Positions 10,867 through 25,895 of a stretch of 64,000 bases of DNA are shown here, in pieces (positions within the stretch are counted from its first letter, which is position 1; each line of letters starts with the position of its first letter). Under the pieces are notes generated by a model. That model saw only the letters and a list, made by a program, of their open reading frames with translations, was not told the origin of the DNA and searched no databases. The stretch is from Arabidopsis thaliana (lineage: Eukaryota > Streptophyta > Magnoliopsida > Brassicales > Brassicaceae). The stretch lies in contig NC_003076.8 of NCBI RefSeq assembly GCF_000001735.4, forward strand, positions 14,573,835 to 14,637,834. The letters run 5' to 3'. The position numbers were made by a program, and so were the translations under genes.

Positions 10867-11745
10867 AGAGATTAAATGGTTTAAACGCAGCAGACACAGT
10901 TACAAATACGGAAAGTTTGCGAAAACGGATGGTTGCAGTTTTTAGCGTTATTAAATATTTTGAATTAATTATTTAACTGTTTAAATTTAGTGTGTTTGCG
11001 GAAATTTTATAACTGATTAACGAATGGGTATGATAGTGGTTAACTTAAAAACAATTATTTGATACGATTTGAGAGGATTTCCTTAGTTAAAAATACAAAA
11101 ATTCAAATCACATGGTTTAATGTGAGATTTGAATAGATTTTACAAAAATCATATGAACTTCCTTAAAATCATCAAAATCATTTAAAAACTCAAGAAAACT
11201 CAAATCACTTTAAATTCTACTTTGAATACACCCTTTAAGTATTACATATTAAAACACCAAAAATTTATGTTACTATGATAACATACAATTAATAAAAAAT
11301 TATAAATAAAGTACTACATAATTATTATTAAAACAATAAATCATAGTGAAATGCGTATTACTTCATGCATCACTTGAACTACATCCAAGTAATATGACAA
11401 ACTACAATAAATGTGTTTGAATTGGTAGATTTTCCTGATTAAAAATTTTATTACAAAATTTGCGTTTACTTTTTGTATTTATTTTTTAATTTGGATTGAT
11501 GCCGTGATTTTAGTAGGAAAACGTTAGGAATTGATGCCATGATTTTGATAACAAGTTTATTTCTCTGTTGTTTATATGACTTTCTTTTACAAACACTTCT
11601 GCTAGCAACTACAATTGGGCGATTGATTTTCAAGGCGATCTAAAGTGGTTTAAAATGATATCTATGATTGGCTTAAAAATTAGAATCGGTAAACACCCGC
11701 AAATGCTAAGTTTGCGGATGGTACTAGAAAAAACAATCAAGTTCT
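10867..11745. repeat. Decayed copy of the Harbinger-like repeat seen at 35189
   Basis: The left part shares TGGTTTAAACGCAG, GGAAAGTTTGCG and GTTTGCGGAAATTTTATAAC-like stretches with the 35189-35541 element. The right edge near 11700-11740 resembles its other end (TTTGCGGATGG, then an AACAATCAA tail). The middle, about 11045-11640, is extra AT-rich sequence with CAAATCACTTT/GATTTGAGAGG motifs in opposite orientation, perhaps a further small insertion. No coding frame is supported. Confidence 0.5.
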
Positions 11746-12213
11746 GAATTACTAACTTTAAAAACCAAACTTTATATAATAATAAAAAATAGTTTTCAAA
11801 AAGATATATTTTTATCTGCTGTATTTTTACAGAATAAATTTAATGATTTTAATATCATCTTTTACCATCACTAGTAATAAGTATTAAAAATTACCGTCCT
11901 ATTTTTTTTGACATCACTTTATTTTACGAGATTAATCAAGAAAAACAAAATGTAGAAAACGGGAAAAACCCCGAAAAAACTGCCATCTATTTTAAATTTG
12001 ACCGTTTAATACCTCTAATATTAAATTTGGAACAAAAATACCTAAGTTAATTTTGGTTGCCTTTTAAAACCTTCATTTAGTAAAAATTGATAAAATAACA
12101 TTTCCTAGTTAACAGCTGTTAACTTTGCTAACGGAGACACTAACTACGGTTAAAACTTAACTAATGGTTTTTGCGTAAATATATAAGATCTACTTCACAA
12201 CATTACAAATATT

Positions 12214-12280
12214 TTGTCTTAGTCTAGTGGTTGAATGTAGCTCATTTATTATCCATCACCTGGGTTGGAGAGTCTCTGAC
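12214..12280 (+). other. Decayed tRNA-like (SINE-like) segment, left arm
   Basis: GTCTTAGTCTAGTGGTTGAA resembles a pol III A box. About 45 nt on, CCTGGGTTGGAGAGTC is a degraded B box. The better preserved inverted copy lies at 12921-12996. It is not a tRNA gene, because the arms do not pair into a cloverleaf. Confidence 0.5.
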
Positions 12281-12282
12281 TT

Positions 12283-12837
12283 TTATAATATTTGTTTATG
12301 GTGCTTTTTCAGCCTTGTTTCCTCCGATTGAAGCATTGACTTTGCAGTCTCAAAGCTGAGAAACGGGTCTTTATGTTTGATTATATTAATTCTGTTATCA
12401 AATTCTTCATTGAGGCCGTTGAGCATGTACATGACAAGATTGCGCTCGGAGACCGGAGCGTCAACGTTGGCAAGCATATCTGAAATTGACTTGAGCTTTT
12501 GGCAGTAAGCTTGAATGGATTGGTCACCAATTTCAGTTAAGCGGAGTTCATTATCGAGCTGGATTGCTCTCGCCTCTTTGTTATTGCGAAATTGATTCTC
12601 GACCCAAATGTCTCTTGCAGATCCACCAGTTTTGAATGAACTATGGAAGAGTTCATGAGCCAACGTGCCGTAGAGCCAGAGTTTGACCAAGCCATCTTTC
12701 TTGGTCCATTGAAGATCGTTAGCGTCGACAGGGACCGACGTGCCGTCGATGTGGCCTAGGACATCAAAAGTAAGACAATGAGTGAGGAAATGCTCACGCC
12801 AGGCATCGTAGTTGTGGTCGTCGGAATCGAGAATCAA
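12283..12837 (-). pseudogene. Copia-type gag fragment (UBN2/DUF4219 family)
   Basis: The 184-residue frame matches the N-terminal gag region of Ty1/copia polyproteins. Recognisable motifs are NYDAWREHFLTHC, LWLYGTL, ARDIWVENQF, QLDNELRL, SIQAYCQKLKSISD and VMYMLNGLNEEFDN. No ATG precedes the conserved start: the frame opens after a TAA through CAC ATC CCC TTG. It stops soon after the gag core, with no CCHC knuckle, protease or integrase. It is therefore a gag-only fragment, not a retrotransposon. It sits between two inverted tRNA-like sequences, which suggests it moved as part of a composite. Gag-only copia-like genes exist elsewhere in Arabidopsis; expression here is unknown. Confidence 0.85.
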
Positions 12838-12920
12838 GGGGATGTGAGATTGGGTAAGGGATTAAGGAGATCCAAAATCAAAGAAAAAACAGAAAAAAGA
12901 AAAAAATTAAAAATCTTCTG

Positions 12921-12996
12921 TTTGTACGCATAGGGGAACTCGAACCCAGGTGTAGTGGAAGAGTCAGGCGACGTTCAACCACTCGACTAAGACATA
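12921..12996 (-). other. tRNA-like (SINE-like) segment, right arm, with A and B boxes
   Basis: Read on the minus strand, TAGTCGAGTGG fits the pol III A box, and GGGTTCGAGTTCC nearly matches the B box consensus GGTTCGANTCC, at normal tRNA spacing. A T-rich stretch follows at about 12915-12860, which could end a pol III transcript. The acceptor stem is not convincing, so this is a tRNA-derived sequence rather than a tRNA gene. Confidence 0.55.
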
Positions 12997-13180
12997 CCAT
13001 TCTTAACTATGTGAAAAGATATCTTATATATACACGCAAAACCCACGGTTAAATTTTAGAGAATATTACAGTGTAGAGCACTTTTTTAAAAGTATTTACG
13101 TGATTAGACACTTTTCAAGGAGTAGGCACTTTGTATGGGCAATTTTACTTATTTACCCTTTAATTACATCGGTTACAATC

Positions 13181-15879
13181 TCTTGTCTCTCTCCTTTTTC
13201 TATCTCTTTTTTTTCTTCAGAAAACACAAAATCCAGCGGAAGATGATGGTTGATGGGTTTGCTAGAATTACAACTTGGTTTAAAAATCTGCACCCTGATA
13301 ATTTTGTTGTCTATGTGTTTATTCATGTAATTGTAGTTTCATGCGTTCTACCTAAAGTTCATTCAATTGCTCCAAAACCTTAAAGTTTGCAGTTTTTTTT
13401 CTTCCAGTTCTTCACTTGCTAGATCTTAGAATTTCAGAGACCATAAAATATGAAGAACAAAAAAGAAGAAAGAATAAGTGAACGAGCGACCGAGTGAAGG
13501 ATCTCGTGTAGCAGTAGAAGCCGCGATCTCGTTTCTCTGGTTTTTGGTGGCAAATCATCAGTCGTGGTTCTCCCACTTCTCTGATAATCACAGCGGCGAG
13601 AGAAAATTTTGGGCTTATTTAATCAAAGTTGTGTTCTCTTATATAGCACTTTTCTCAATTTTCAATTAGTTTTTATTTCCTGAGAGTAAACGATTTCTCA
13701 TTTATTCTATATTGGTGGTTTAAGATTTTAATTTGAGAGAGAGAAAGATAAAAAAAACTTGATCAGTGGATGCTTTTGCTTCTTGTGGAGTGTTTGAAGA
13801 TTTTCCATTGATGGAGCAGCTTTGTATCAGGTTCTTTCCACACTGATTTATTCATATTGAGTTTTTTTTTTATTGGGTGTGAATGTTATGGTGAATTGAG
13901 TTTAAACTTGTTTGAGTAGATATTCGCTTGTTATGATGCATCCGATTCCCCAAACACTTGCTTTTGTGTTGATCTTATATTCTCTTTGATTCAATTTTGC
14001 AGATGATTCTTTGCATTACATTAATTTACATCACAAACTGACGTATTGTGCATCCATGAATTCAACTTGATTCAAATGATTGGTGACCATAGATGATAGT
14101 ACAAACATATATGGTCAGCTGGACGCCTGCTTGTTAATGTCATCCAAGGGAATCTGTCCATTCAGACGCAAACATCGATATTATGCTCCTTTTATACACA
14201 ATATAAGTAAATCTGTTTCTTGTTATATCTAGGATTAGTAGACAATTTTGGTTATAATATTGGGAGTTTCCATACACAAGTGAATAAATGGTTAAAGAAA
14301 AATAGACGATGTACTTTGAATGGGTGTTTGAATTGGTGATTATCATTCATGTATAAACTTGTGTATTGAAATGAAACGACCTCATGAGTCACTAGATTAC
14401 CACATGGACTAAACCGCTTGGATAGTCATCAATGGACAACTATGTCTTTGATTTGCTTCAAATGTGTTTTATTGATTGGTAAAATTATCATTTTTTGTAT
14501 GGTTCAGAGTTTTGTTTTATGGTTTTAGATTTAGTGGAGAAGGATCATGGGAGGGTTTGGGTTTAATTTTAGGGTAAGTAAATTAGGATTTAGTGTAAAG
14601 CGTTAAAGGTAGAGGGTTTACACACTCGTATGAACCATTTTTGAATATAATCATATGAATATTACCATAGGAATGATCCTATATTTTACAGTTTTTACAT
14701 TAAAATGTTTTATCTGCACAAACAAATACACGAAAGATGAATAACACAAAATCTAAACATTGTTCACCAAATCTAAACATTGTTCACCAAAATCAAATAA
14801 AAGAATACTTCATTAGTTGGATAACATATCTTCGAAGAGTAATGGACGGATTCCTATAGCTGACAATCGGCAAGTACGTGTTCATCTATGATTTTTAGAA
14901 GTAGAGTTGTATCCATGAAACATCGACCAAATGGATATAGTGCAACAAATGAAGGTGTATCCACCTAGCGCCGAACAAATGGATATATATTTTGTGTTTT
15001 CTCGTAAACTTTTCTTGACATCCATGAGTCGACATAAGTATGGAGTTGCCAGACAAGACACTGGAGCTCACGGCGGCCACCGCAGCCTCATGGACCAAAG
15101 TTTCAAAAAAAGCTCATAAACATCAACCAATCTTCTTGCATAACCACCACATACCCAGCCTTATGCGTCCAATCACTTTCCATCTACGCAAATGACATCC
15201 AAACATTTTTCAATTCAAAAACAAGGCAATAAATTCAACAGATCTAACAAAAATAAATTTAAATTGAAGGATAAAATCATAAAATCTAGAACCCATAACA
15301 AAAAAAAAGTTTAAAGATTTACAATCTAAAACCTAAGCTAGAATCAACGAATCACATGTACCATTGGCCTTTATGATTCAAAACCAAAGAAACCTTTTAC
15401 CAAAAAAAAACAACGAAACCAGAAACCGTAAGTAAGACAAGAGAGAAGAGCATGGAACCAGAAAAAGAGGAAGATTAAGGGAAGAGGGAGTTCGGTAGCA
15501 GAGAGTAAGGATCTCCTTCTTCTTCGTCTCGAAAAGGAGAAATCGATGATGTTACTTTTTTTGTTGGTCATAGTCGTTCATTGATGGAGGTTGCAGATAA
15601 TGAAATGGATTTGATGATGGAGAATGGAGAAAAGAATACAAAACTAAAAAAATAAAGGAAATTTAGGGTAAACATAGATTGTGATTGTGAATTTTGAGAT
15701 AACCTCAGAATTTTCATAATTTTGTAAGAATTATTGAGAACGACTATGATGTGAAAGAGGAATTGAAAATGATGAAAAACAAAAGAATATGGAAAGGAGA
15801 AATGATAAAAAAAAAAGAAAAAATTAGGTTCTCACCCACACGATCTCATTAAGAATAAGTTTAAAAATTATTGTGTTTT
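13181..15879. other. Interior of the Mutator-like element: possible captured gene pieces, no intact gene
   Basis: No long ORF is present. The stretch from about 13440 to 14030 looks like a transcript start region: a GC-richer exon-like block (13480-13610), a TATATAG stretch, a short block ending in CAG before GT near 13829, and an intron-like tract ending TTTTGCAG near 14002. On the minus strand near 15560-15400 there is a pyrimidine-rich, leader-like block with an arginine-rich frame. A 20-bp unit is tandemly doubled at 14749-14788. I cannot identify the donor genes. Confidence 0.4.
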
Positions 15880-16495
15880 CATCACTTCAGGGGCAAATTG
15901 GTCCAATTTCCTCTAAAAAAGATGGTTAAGTGCCCTCTCTCTTACAAGTGCCTCAAACGTAAAAAGATTCTCACAAAGTGCCTAATAATGTCACATTTCC
16001 TAAATTTTAACCCCGGTTAGTGTTTCCGTTAGCAATGTTAACAGACGTTAACTCGTAAATGTTATTTTATCAATTTTTATTAAATGAAGGTTTTAAAAGG
16101 TAACCAAAATTAACTTAGGTATTTTTGTTCCAAATTTAGTATTAGAGGTATTAAACGGACAAATTTAAAATAGATGGCGGATTTTTCAGGTTTTTCCCTC
16201 CAGAAAACTAGAAATACAGAAAATATCAAAAGGGTGGTTCTCTGGGGAAGGAGACAACAGCTGTCATTCATAAATGCCAAATATATTCAGATTAATTATA
16301 TATATATGGCTGAAAATAGTTCAAACTAATTAAATGATTTAGCCACTAAGATATTTTTAATGCTTGATTTGATCCAAAACATTTTTATGACATGAAAGAA
16401 TATTTCTCTACCAAAGAATAATTCCCAAGCGTTGTTGTTTAAATGGGTTTTATGGTGAATTCGCAAAATGAAGGTGGTGTTGGTGGTGACCATTC

Positions 16496-19400
16496 ATGGG
16501 TTGTTTAAGAAGCTTAGTAAGAAGGAAACAATTCGACTCTTCAAATGGCAAAGCAGAGACTCATCATCATCACCAACAGCTTGCAAAAGCGTTGACCTTT
16601 CCTCACTTGATTGCCATTGGTACTAATTTCGTAATGATGTTCTAGGAATCTGGGTTTCTTAGAAAGTAGATGAATTTGCTTATTATATAATCTGATTTGT
16701 AGATGGTTTTTAAAGATTGAAGCTTTTTGTGGTTTGACTTTATATTAATTCTCTGTTTCTGTTTGTTGTGGGATGAAAGATTCCATCTGTTTACTTATGT
16801 ATGTATAAATGTTGGGTCTGTGTTTGTTTTGGCTTTGTTTCTTCAGTAAACTTTAGAGAGTTTGGTTTCACAATTTTAGGTGTTGGATCAACAATTGGAG
16901 CAGGGGTTTATATTCTTGTGGGAACAGTAGCTAGAGAGCATTCAGGACCTGCTCTTGCTTTATCCTTCCTTATAGCTGGAATTTCTGCTGCCCTTTCTGC
17001 GTTTTGTTATGCGGAACTATCTAGTCGTTTTCCCTCTGCTGGGAGTGCCTATCATTATTCTTACATTTGCATTGGTGAAGGGTAACAACATTTACTTGCT
17101 TATTTAGTTATATAGTTGTTTCTCAGGCTTTCATACGCCACTGGATTTGGAGATTTGGTAGTTTACTCATTGCCTTTGCAGTTTTGCTTATGAATTCTTG
17201 GTACTGCAGTGTTGCGTGGTTGATTGGCTGGGCGCTGATTTTGGAATACACAATTGGTGGTTCAACAGTTGCCCGCGGCATATCTCCAAATCTGGTTTGT
17301 TCCCCCTTTGACTGATTGATATCTTCCCTTGCTTGAAATTCATACTGAGGTTCATAGTTTTTTCTTTACATAAAGTGTGGTTATATATTGTTTTGCTGAA
17401 CTGCAGTTTAGAAGTGTTGCGTGTTTAGAACTGGGTAGGTAGGGATATCCACATAGCTCTATAAGATTTACGCTCTTGTGTTGTTTGTGCAATGACTCTA
17501 TTTTTAGGATTCTTGCTAATAAATATTGAGTGGCACTTAGAGATTGAAAGAAAAAGGCGACATTTCTTTTTGCAAAGCTTTGGATATCTTTGTGTTCACC
17601 AATTCGTTTGGTTTTTCTTGTTTTTAACATGAACATGTGGAAATTGTTTTGTTTATCATGTGATGACATTTTAATATAACATGAATAGGCAATGATTTTC
17701 GGTGGTGAAGATTGTCTGCCTACAATATTAGCTCGTCATCAAATCCCAGGCCTTGATATTGTTGTTGACCCGTGTGCTGCTGTGCTAGTGTTCATTGTAA
17801 CAGGACTTTGTTGCCTTGGAGTAAAGGAGGTATTGATTTCATATTATTTCAATTAAATCGTTTGGACAGACTCAACTCTGCCGAGCTGTGTTTTCTTAAA
17901 GTGAAATATCTCTTCTCTGCAGAGCACATTTGCTCAGGGAATTGTAACAACAGCAAATGTCTTTGTCATGATATTTGTCATAGTAGCTGGAAGCTATTTG
18001 TGTTTCAAGACAGGTTGGGTTGGTTATGAACTTCCAACGGGGTAAACTGAACGTTCCTTGTGCTACCACTATCATATTGTAAGGTAGAAGCTATATGAAT
18101 GTTTTTTTCTTATTGTTTCTTAGGTATTTTCCTTACGGGGTTGATGGAATGCTTACTGGATCTGCTACTGTCTTCTTTGCCTACATCGGGTTTGATACAG
18201 TTGCAAGTATGGCAGAGGAGGTCAGTGTCATTTATTGTTGCAGTATCATATTTTCAAGCACTGGTATATATACTTATATTGCTGTTTCATATGCAGGTGA
18301 AAAATCCCCGGCGGGATTTACCGCTCGGTATTGGGATTTCGCTCCTGCTTTGTTGTTTGCTGTACATGATGGTGTCTGTTGTTATTGTTGGTTTAGTGCC
18401 GTATTATGCTATGGACCCTGACACTCCAATATCATCCGCATTTTCTAGTCATGGAATTCAATGGGCTGCGTAAGTCCGTTAATCGGTTAAGATGCAAACT
18501 ATTCATTGGCAGGACTTGTTTTGAGTTTGATTTGTTTTTCCCCTGCCATTCTGTCTTATAGATATTTGATAAATTTAGGTGCTGTCATGGCTCTCTGTTC
18601 TGCATTAATGGGCTCCATTCTCCCTCAGGTAAACTAGAAACATAATTCAAGTGTTTAGATCTGTAAAATTAAGGATTTAACAATGAGAATTTTGAAGAAC
18701 ATATACACGCTATGTGGATTTCTTTTGTACCAACTTATTCACCAAAGAGCTTATTCGTTTTTCAGCCGCGGATTCTGATGGCAATGGCTAGGGATGGTCT
18801 CTTGCCTTCATATTTCTCATATGTGAATCAACGCACGCAGGTTCCAATTAATGGCACCATAACCACTGGTGTTTGTGCAGCAATCTTAGCTTTCTTTATG
18901 GATGTTTCGCAACTGGCGGGAATGGTAATTAAGATGTATTATGATTCATTAATGTTACCTGGTCCAGTACTTGAAGCACCACTTAGCCTGTAACTAGAAT
19001 TTGACAAGCTTTAGTTGGTGTAGGTGAGTGTCGGGACACTTGTTGCATTTACAATGGTTGCAATATCATTGTTGATAGTCAGATATGTTGTTCCTCCAGA
19101 TGAGGTACTGATAAGATTGGAACTGGTAAACTCTATCTTTATTCGATTTCACCTTAGACTACAATATAGAAGATTCTTGATTAAGGAGAGAAGTCTCTAA
19201 CTCTCTTCCAATGGCCAAACCAGAATCCCCAACTCCTTTATAATGCTACGCACTAGTGACTAGACTAACAAGGCTTTTATCAGGTACCTCTTCCCTCATC
19301 ACTTCAAGAAAACTCATCCAGTCACGTCGGAACTTCCATCCGTAGTAAACAACCTTTACTTGGCAAAGTGGATGATTCAGTTGTCGATAAGGAAAATGCT

Positions 19401-20303
19401 CCAGGAAGTTGTAAGTTACAATTCATTTTTGCAAACAAGGTTATAGGCTTATAGCTATTTATTCGCATTGGTGCATGAACTTTATATGTTAGCTGATCTC
19501 TGGTCTTGGTATAAGCAAAATTTCATATCTGTTGTTGATTCTGTAGGGGTTCTCAACAAAAAAAACAGACGGAAATTTGCTGGTTGGAGCATTATGTTCA
19601 CTTGTATTGGAAACTTCCTTTTAAGCTATGCAGCGTCAAGCTTCCTCTTGCCAGGGTTAGTTCATCAACAGTTTATTTACTTGAGGCTCTATCTTTCACT
19701 GGGTTTCAAAACTTGGGCCTTTTTCTATAATACTCAGCTCCATTTTATGCAAACTATGATAACAGACTCCTCCGATATTCTCTATGTGGTGTTGGTGGAT
19801 TGTTCCTTCTTGTCGGTTTGATTGTTCTGATTTGCATAGATCAGGATGATGCTAGACACAGTTTTGGGCATTCTGGAGGTACTTATGTCCTTTCTTTTTC
19901 CCAATGTTTTGTAGTAAGCATTTCATTTGGCAACAAACCAAAAAGTTCAGAGTTGTAACTTAGAACTCTTTTTGTTCTACAGGCTTCATTTGCCCGTTTG
20001 TTCCGCTTTTGCCTATAGTTTGCATTCTTATCAACATGTATCTCTTGGTAAACCTTGGGTGAGTTATGGATCATGACACCAGATTTGTGAATACTACTAA
20101 CCGATGACTTCACTGTTGATATACATTTGTTTTGCTAATGTTTTAGAGCTGCGACGTGGGTTCGTGTATCGGTTTGGCTGTTCCTCGGAGTGGTTGTTTA
20201 CATTTTCTATGGGAGAAGAAACAGCTCTCTTGTGAATGCTGTTTATGTCTCCACTGCTCATCTCCAGGAGATTCGTCGCACTTCTGGACATTCTTTGGCT
20301 TAA
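16496..20303 (+). CDS. CAT3: Cationic amino acid transporter 3 (APC family)
   Basis: Fifteen exons join in frame to 609 residues: 16496-16619, 16880-17081, 17210-17294, 17689-17829, 17923-18041, 18124-18220, 18297-18469, 18562-18628, 18766-18924, 19024-19104, 19284-19410, 19547-19655, 19766-19878, 19983-20058 and 20147-20303. The product is a multi-spanning membrane carrier of the CAT subfamily, which moves basic and other amino acids. Family signatures are GVGSTIGAGVYILVG in the first helix, FCYAELSSRFPSAGSAYHYSY, GFDTVASMAEEVKNPRRDLP, and RILMAMARDGLLP. About 14 membrane segments can be seen. The N-terminus is short, charged and histidine-rich. I name it CAT3 by length and by the DEG10 neighbour; CAT2 and CAT4 are close paralogues. 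Cellular location is not evident from sequence. Confidence 0.93.
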
Positions 20304-24382
<4,079 letters not shown>

Positions 24383-24910
24383 GCTATCGCCAACACGTAT
24401 GGCATGTTGTACACTTACAAATTCATTCATAATTTGTAAACTACAATGTTGTATACTCATAAACATTTAGGATTTGATAAGTGGCTTGTCACGAGCCTGA
24501 ATTTTGAAAATCATTTATAGAAAATTTGTCCTACTCCAAAAAATATTATTTTCTCCAGAACAGATTCATAAATGCAAATATACCAAAATACGATAACAAT
24601 GTGTGAACACACCTAAAAGTTAAATGACCCCAAATTTGGTTAGTGCGTAGGAGAAACTAGAAAGCCAGACTTTTTTTTGTCGTCTTCCCCTTTCATTACC
24701 ATCTCTTGTTCCAATGAAATAAAAGGGACAAAACAACAAAACACAAATCCCTTTCCGTGTCTTAAGCGAACTGTCACATCCGTACGTGCATCGTGTAAAA
24801 GACCAAATTTACCCTCCAACTACACTCATCACTCTCTATTTACTTACTCTCTTTAGTTTTCTTTTCTCGGGGAGTGAAAGAATTGAAGAAAGAAGAGTGT
24901 TTTTGAGAAG
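24383..24910. other. DEG10 3' region and promoter of the next gene
   Basis: No ORF of note. AT-rich sequence gives way near 24770 to a CT-rich stretch (CTCTCTATTTACTTACTCTCT) typical of an Arabidopsis 5' leader just before the next start codon. Confidence 0.5.
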
Positions 24911-25895
24911 ATGAATTCGTCGTCGTCGTGGGAGATGCAACTAGTGGAAACGGCTAAAGAGGAACTCGAGATTCTTCAGTCTCAATATCCCAACCGCTTC
25001 GCTTACCTCAAATCCGATCTTCAATCTTTCATTTCTCACCTCCGTGAAGATCACGCGCCGCCGCGTTTATCACCCTCCTCCTCCGTAGTCCTCACTCAAG
25101 GTACTCTCATTTTTATGGACTGATGATGAAATTACCGGTTGAAATTTTTCTTGCTTGTTTTGTTTTACATATTTAAGATTGTTCTCTTTTTGAAGTTATT
25201 TTTTTTAAAAAACATTGTTTTTCTTTGTCAGATTATTACATTTCACATTTTAATAATCGGTTGCGTCGATTGAGTTTCCAATTGCCAAAATTCAGTTGAT
25301 TTTGACATCACGTCTTAATGAAATCTCGACATGATTTACCAAATTAGTTGACATAACATGAGTAGATAACTTTCATCATGTTGGAACTTTTTATTTGCAA
25401 CGGTTTTCTAGAAATCTTTACTTTGTTCATGTTGAAAGATATCAAAACATAAAAACTTTGTTCTTGGATTTCAGGAACAATTTACATTTGGTTTCTTCAA
25501 AGTGTTTTTTTTTTTTTAAACTTTAGTAGTTATTATACCATAATGGTCCCAAACTGGAGATTCATTTGACTAGATTTCACTATTAAAATATCAACTATGA
25601 TTGTACGGTATACACATAAATGTTAAAATATAAGTTGCCATTAATTAAGTTGTTGTTGATGCATTGGACAGAGTCATCAAATTGTAACTATAAGCAAAAA
25701 CATAAGAAGAGAAAGTGCGTCATGGACAATTTAGGAGATCAAGCATCATCGTCAACAACGGGAAAGATCCATAAGAACAATAACAAGATGGGTCAGAGAG
25801 TGGTCACGAAGAAAAAAAATAGAGTTGAAATGGTTCTTGAGAGGGCTCAACTTTGTCTCCAAAAGATAAGAGACGTGAAAGCCTCTTTGTGTTGA
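24911..25895 (+). CDS. Small basic protein of unknown function, two exons
   Basis: Exons 24911-25100 and 25672-25895 join in frame (CAA G / AG TCA) to 137 residues. The donor is AAG/GTACTC and the acceptor GGACAG/AG. The N-terminal half is predicted helical and acidic to neutral (MQLVETAKEELEILQSQYP), then has a proline/serine patch. The second exon is strongly basic (KQKHKKRKC, VVTKKKNRVEMVLERAQ) and ends in a helix. There is no signal peptide or membrane segment. The basic stretch could be a nuclear signal or bind nucleic acid, which is inference only. By position it corresponds to AT5G36960. Its 3' end is partly duplicated at about 28596-28740. Confidence 0.75.

Larger units (their letters stand above)
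12155..13044. mobile_element. Small element inserted in the MULE arm: copia gag fragment between inverted tRNA-like arms
   Basis: ACGGTTAAA occurs at 12146-12154 and 13045-13053, a 9-bp direct repeat at the point where the outer inverted repeat is broken. Inside it, the ends are inverted copies: GGTTTTTGCGTAAATATATA (from 12166) against GGTTTTGCGTGTATATATAA read on the minus strand from 13043. The similarity continues about 80-100 bp into a tRNA-like segment on each side. Between them lies a copia-type gag fragment on the minus strand. The left side carries 11 extra bases before the inverted repeat, so the exact boundary is uncertain. Confidence 0.6.
11961..16198. mobile_element. Mutator-like element with long inverted repeats carrying foreign fragments
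   Basis: The two ends are inverted copies, both starting GGGAAAAACC. The first about 195 bp (11961-12154 against 16198-16005) match closely and share CATCTATTTTAAATTTG and ACCTAAGTTAATTTTGGTT. The homology then resumes at 13045-13180 against 16004-15880, so the left arm was interrupted by a later insertion. Flanks TGTAGAAAAC (11951-11960) and TCCAGAAAAC (16199-16208) agree at 8 of 10 positions, which fits an old 10-bp Mutator-type duplication. No transposase is visible. The 2.7-kb interior looks like captured host sequence, so this is a Pack-MULE candidate. It ends 298 bp before the CAT3 start codon. Confidence 0.75.

Noticed and set aside
12921..12996. Functional tRNA gene
   Set aside because: A and B boxes are present, but the acceptor and anticodon arms do not pair, and it is part of a repeat arm.
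13135..13669. Two short plus-strand ORFs as novel genes
   Set aside because: No domain, no clear start context, and location inside a transposon; treated as captured or random sequence.
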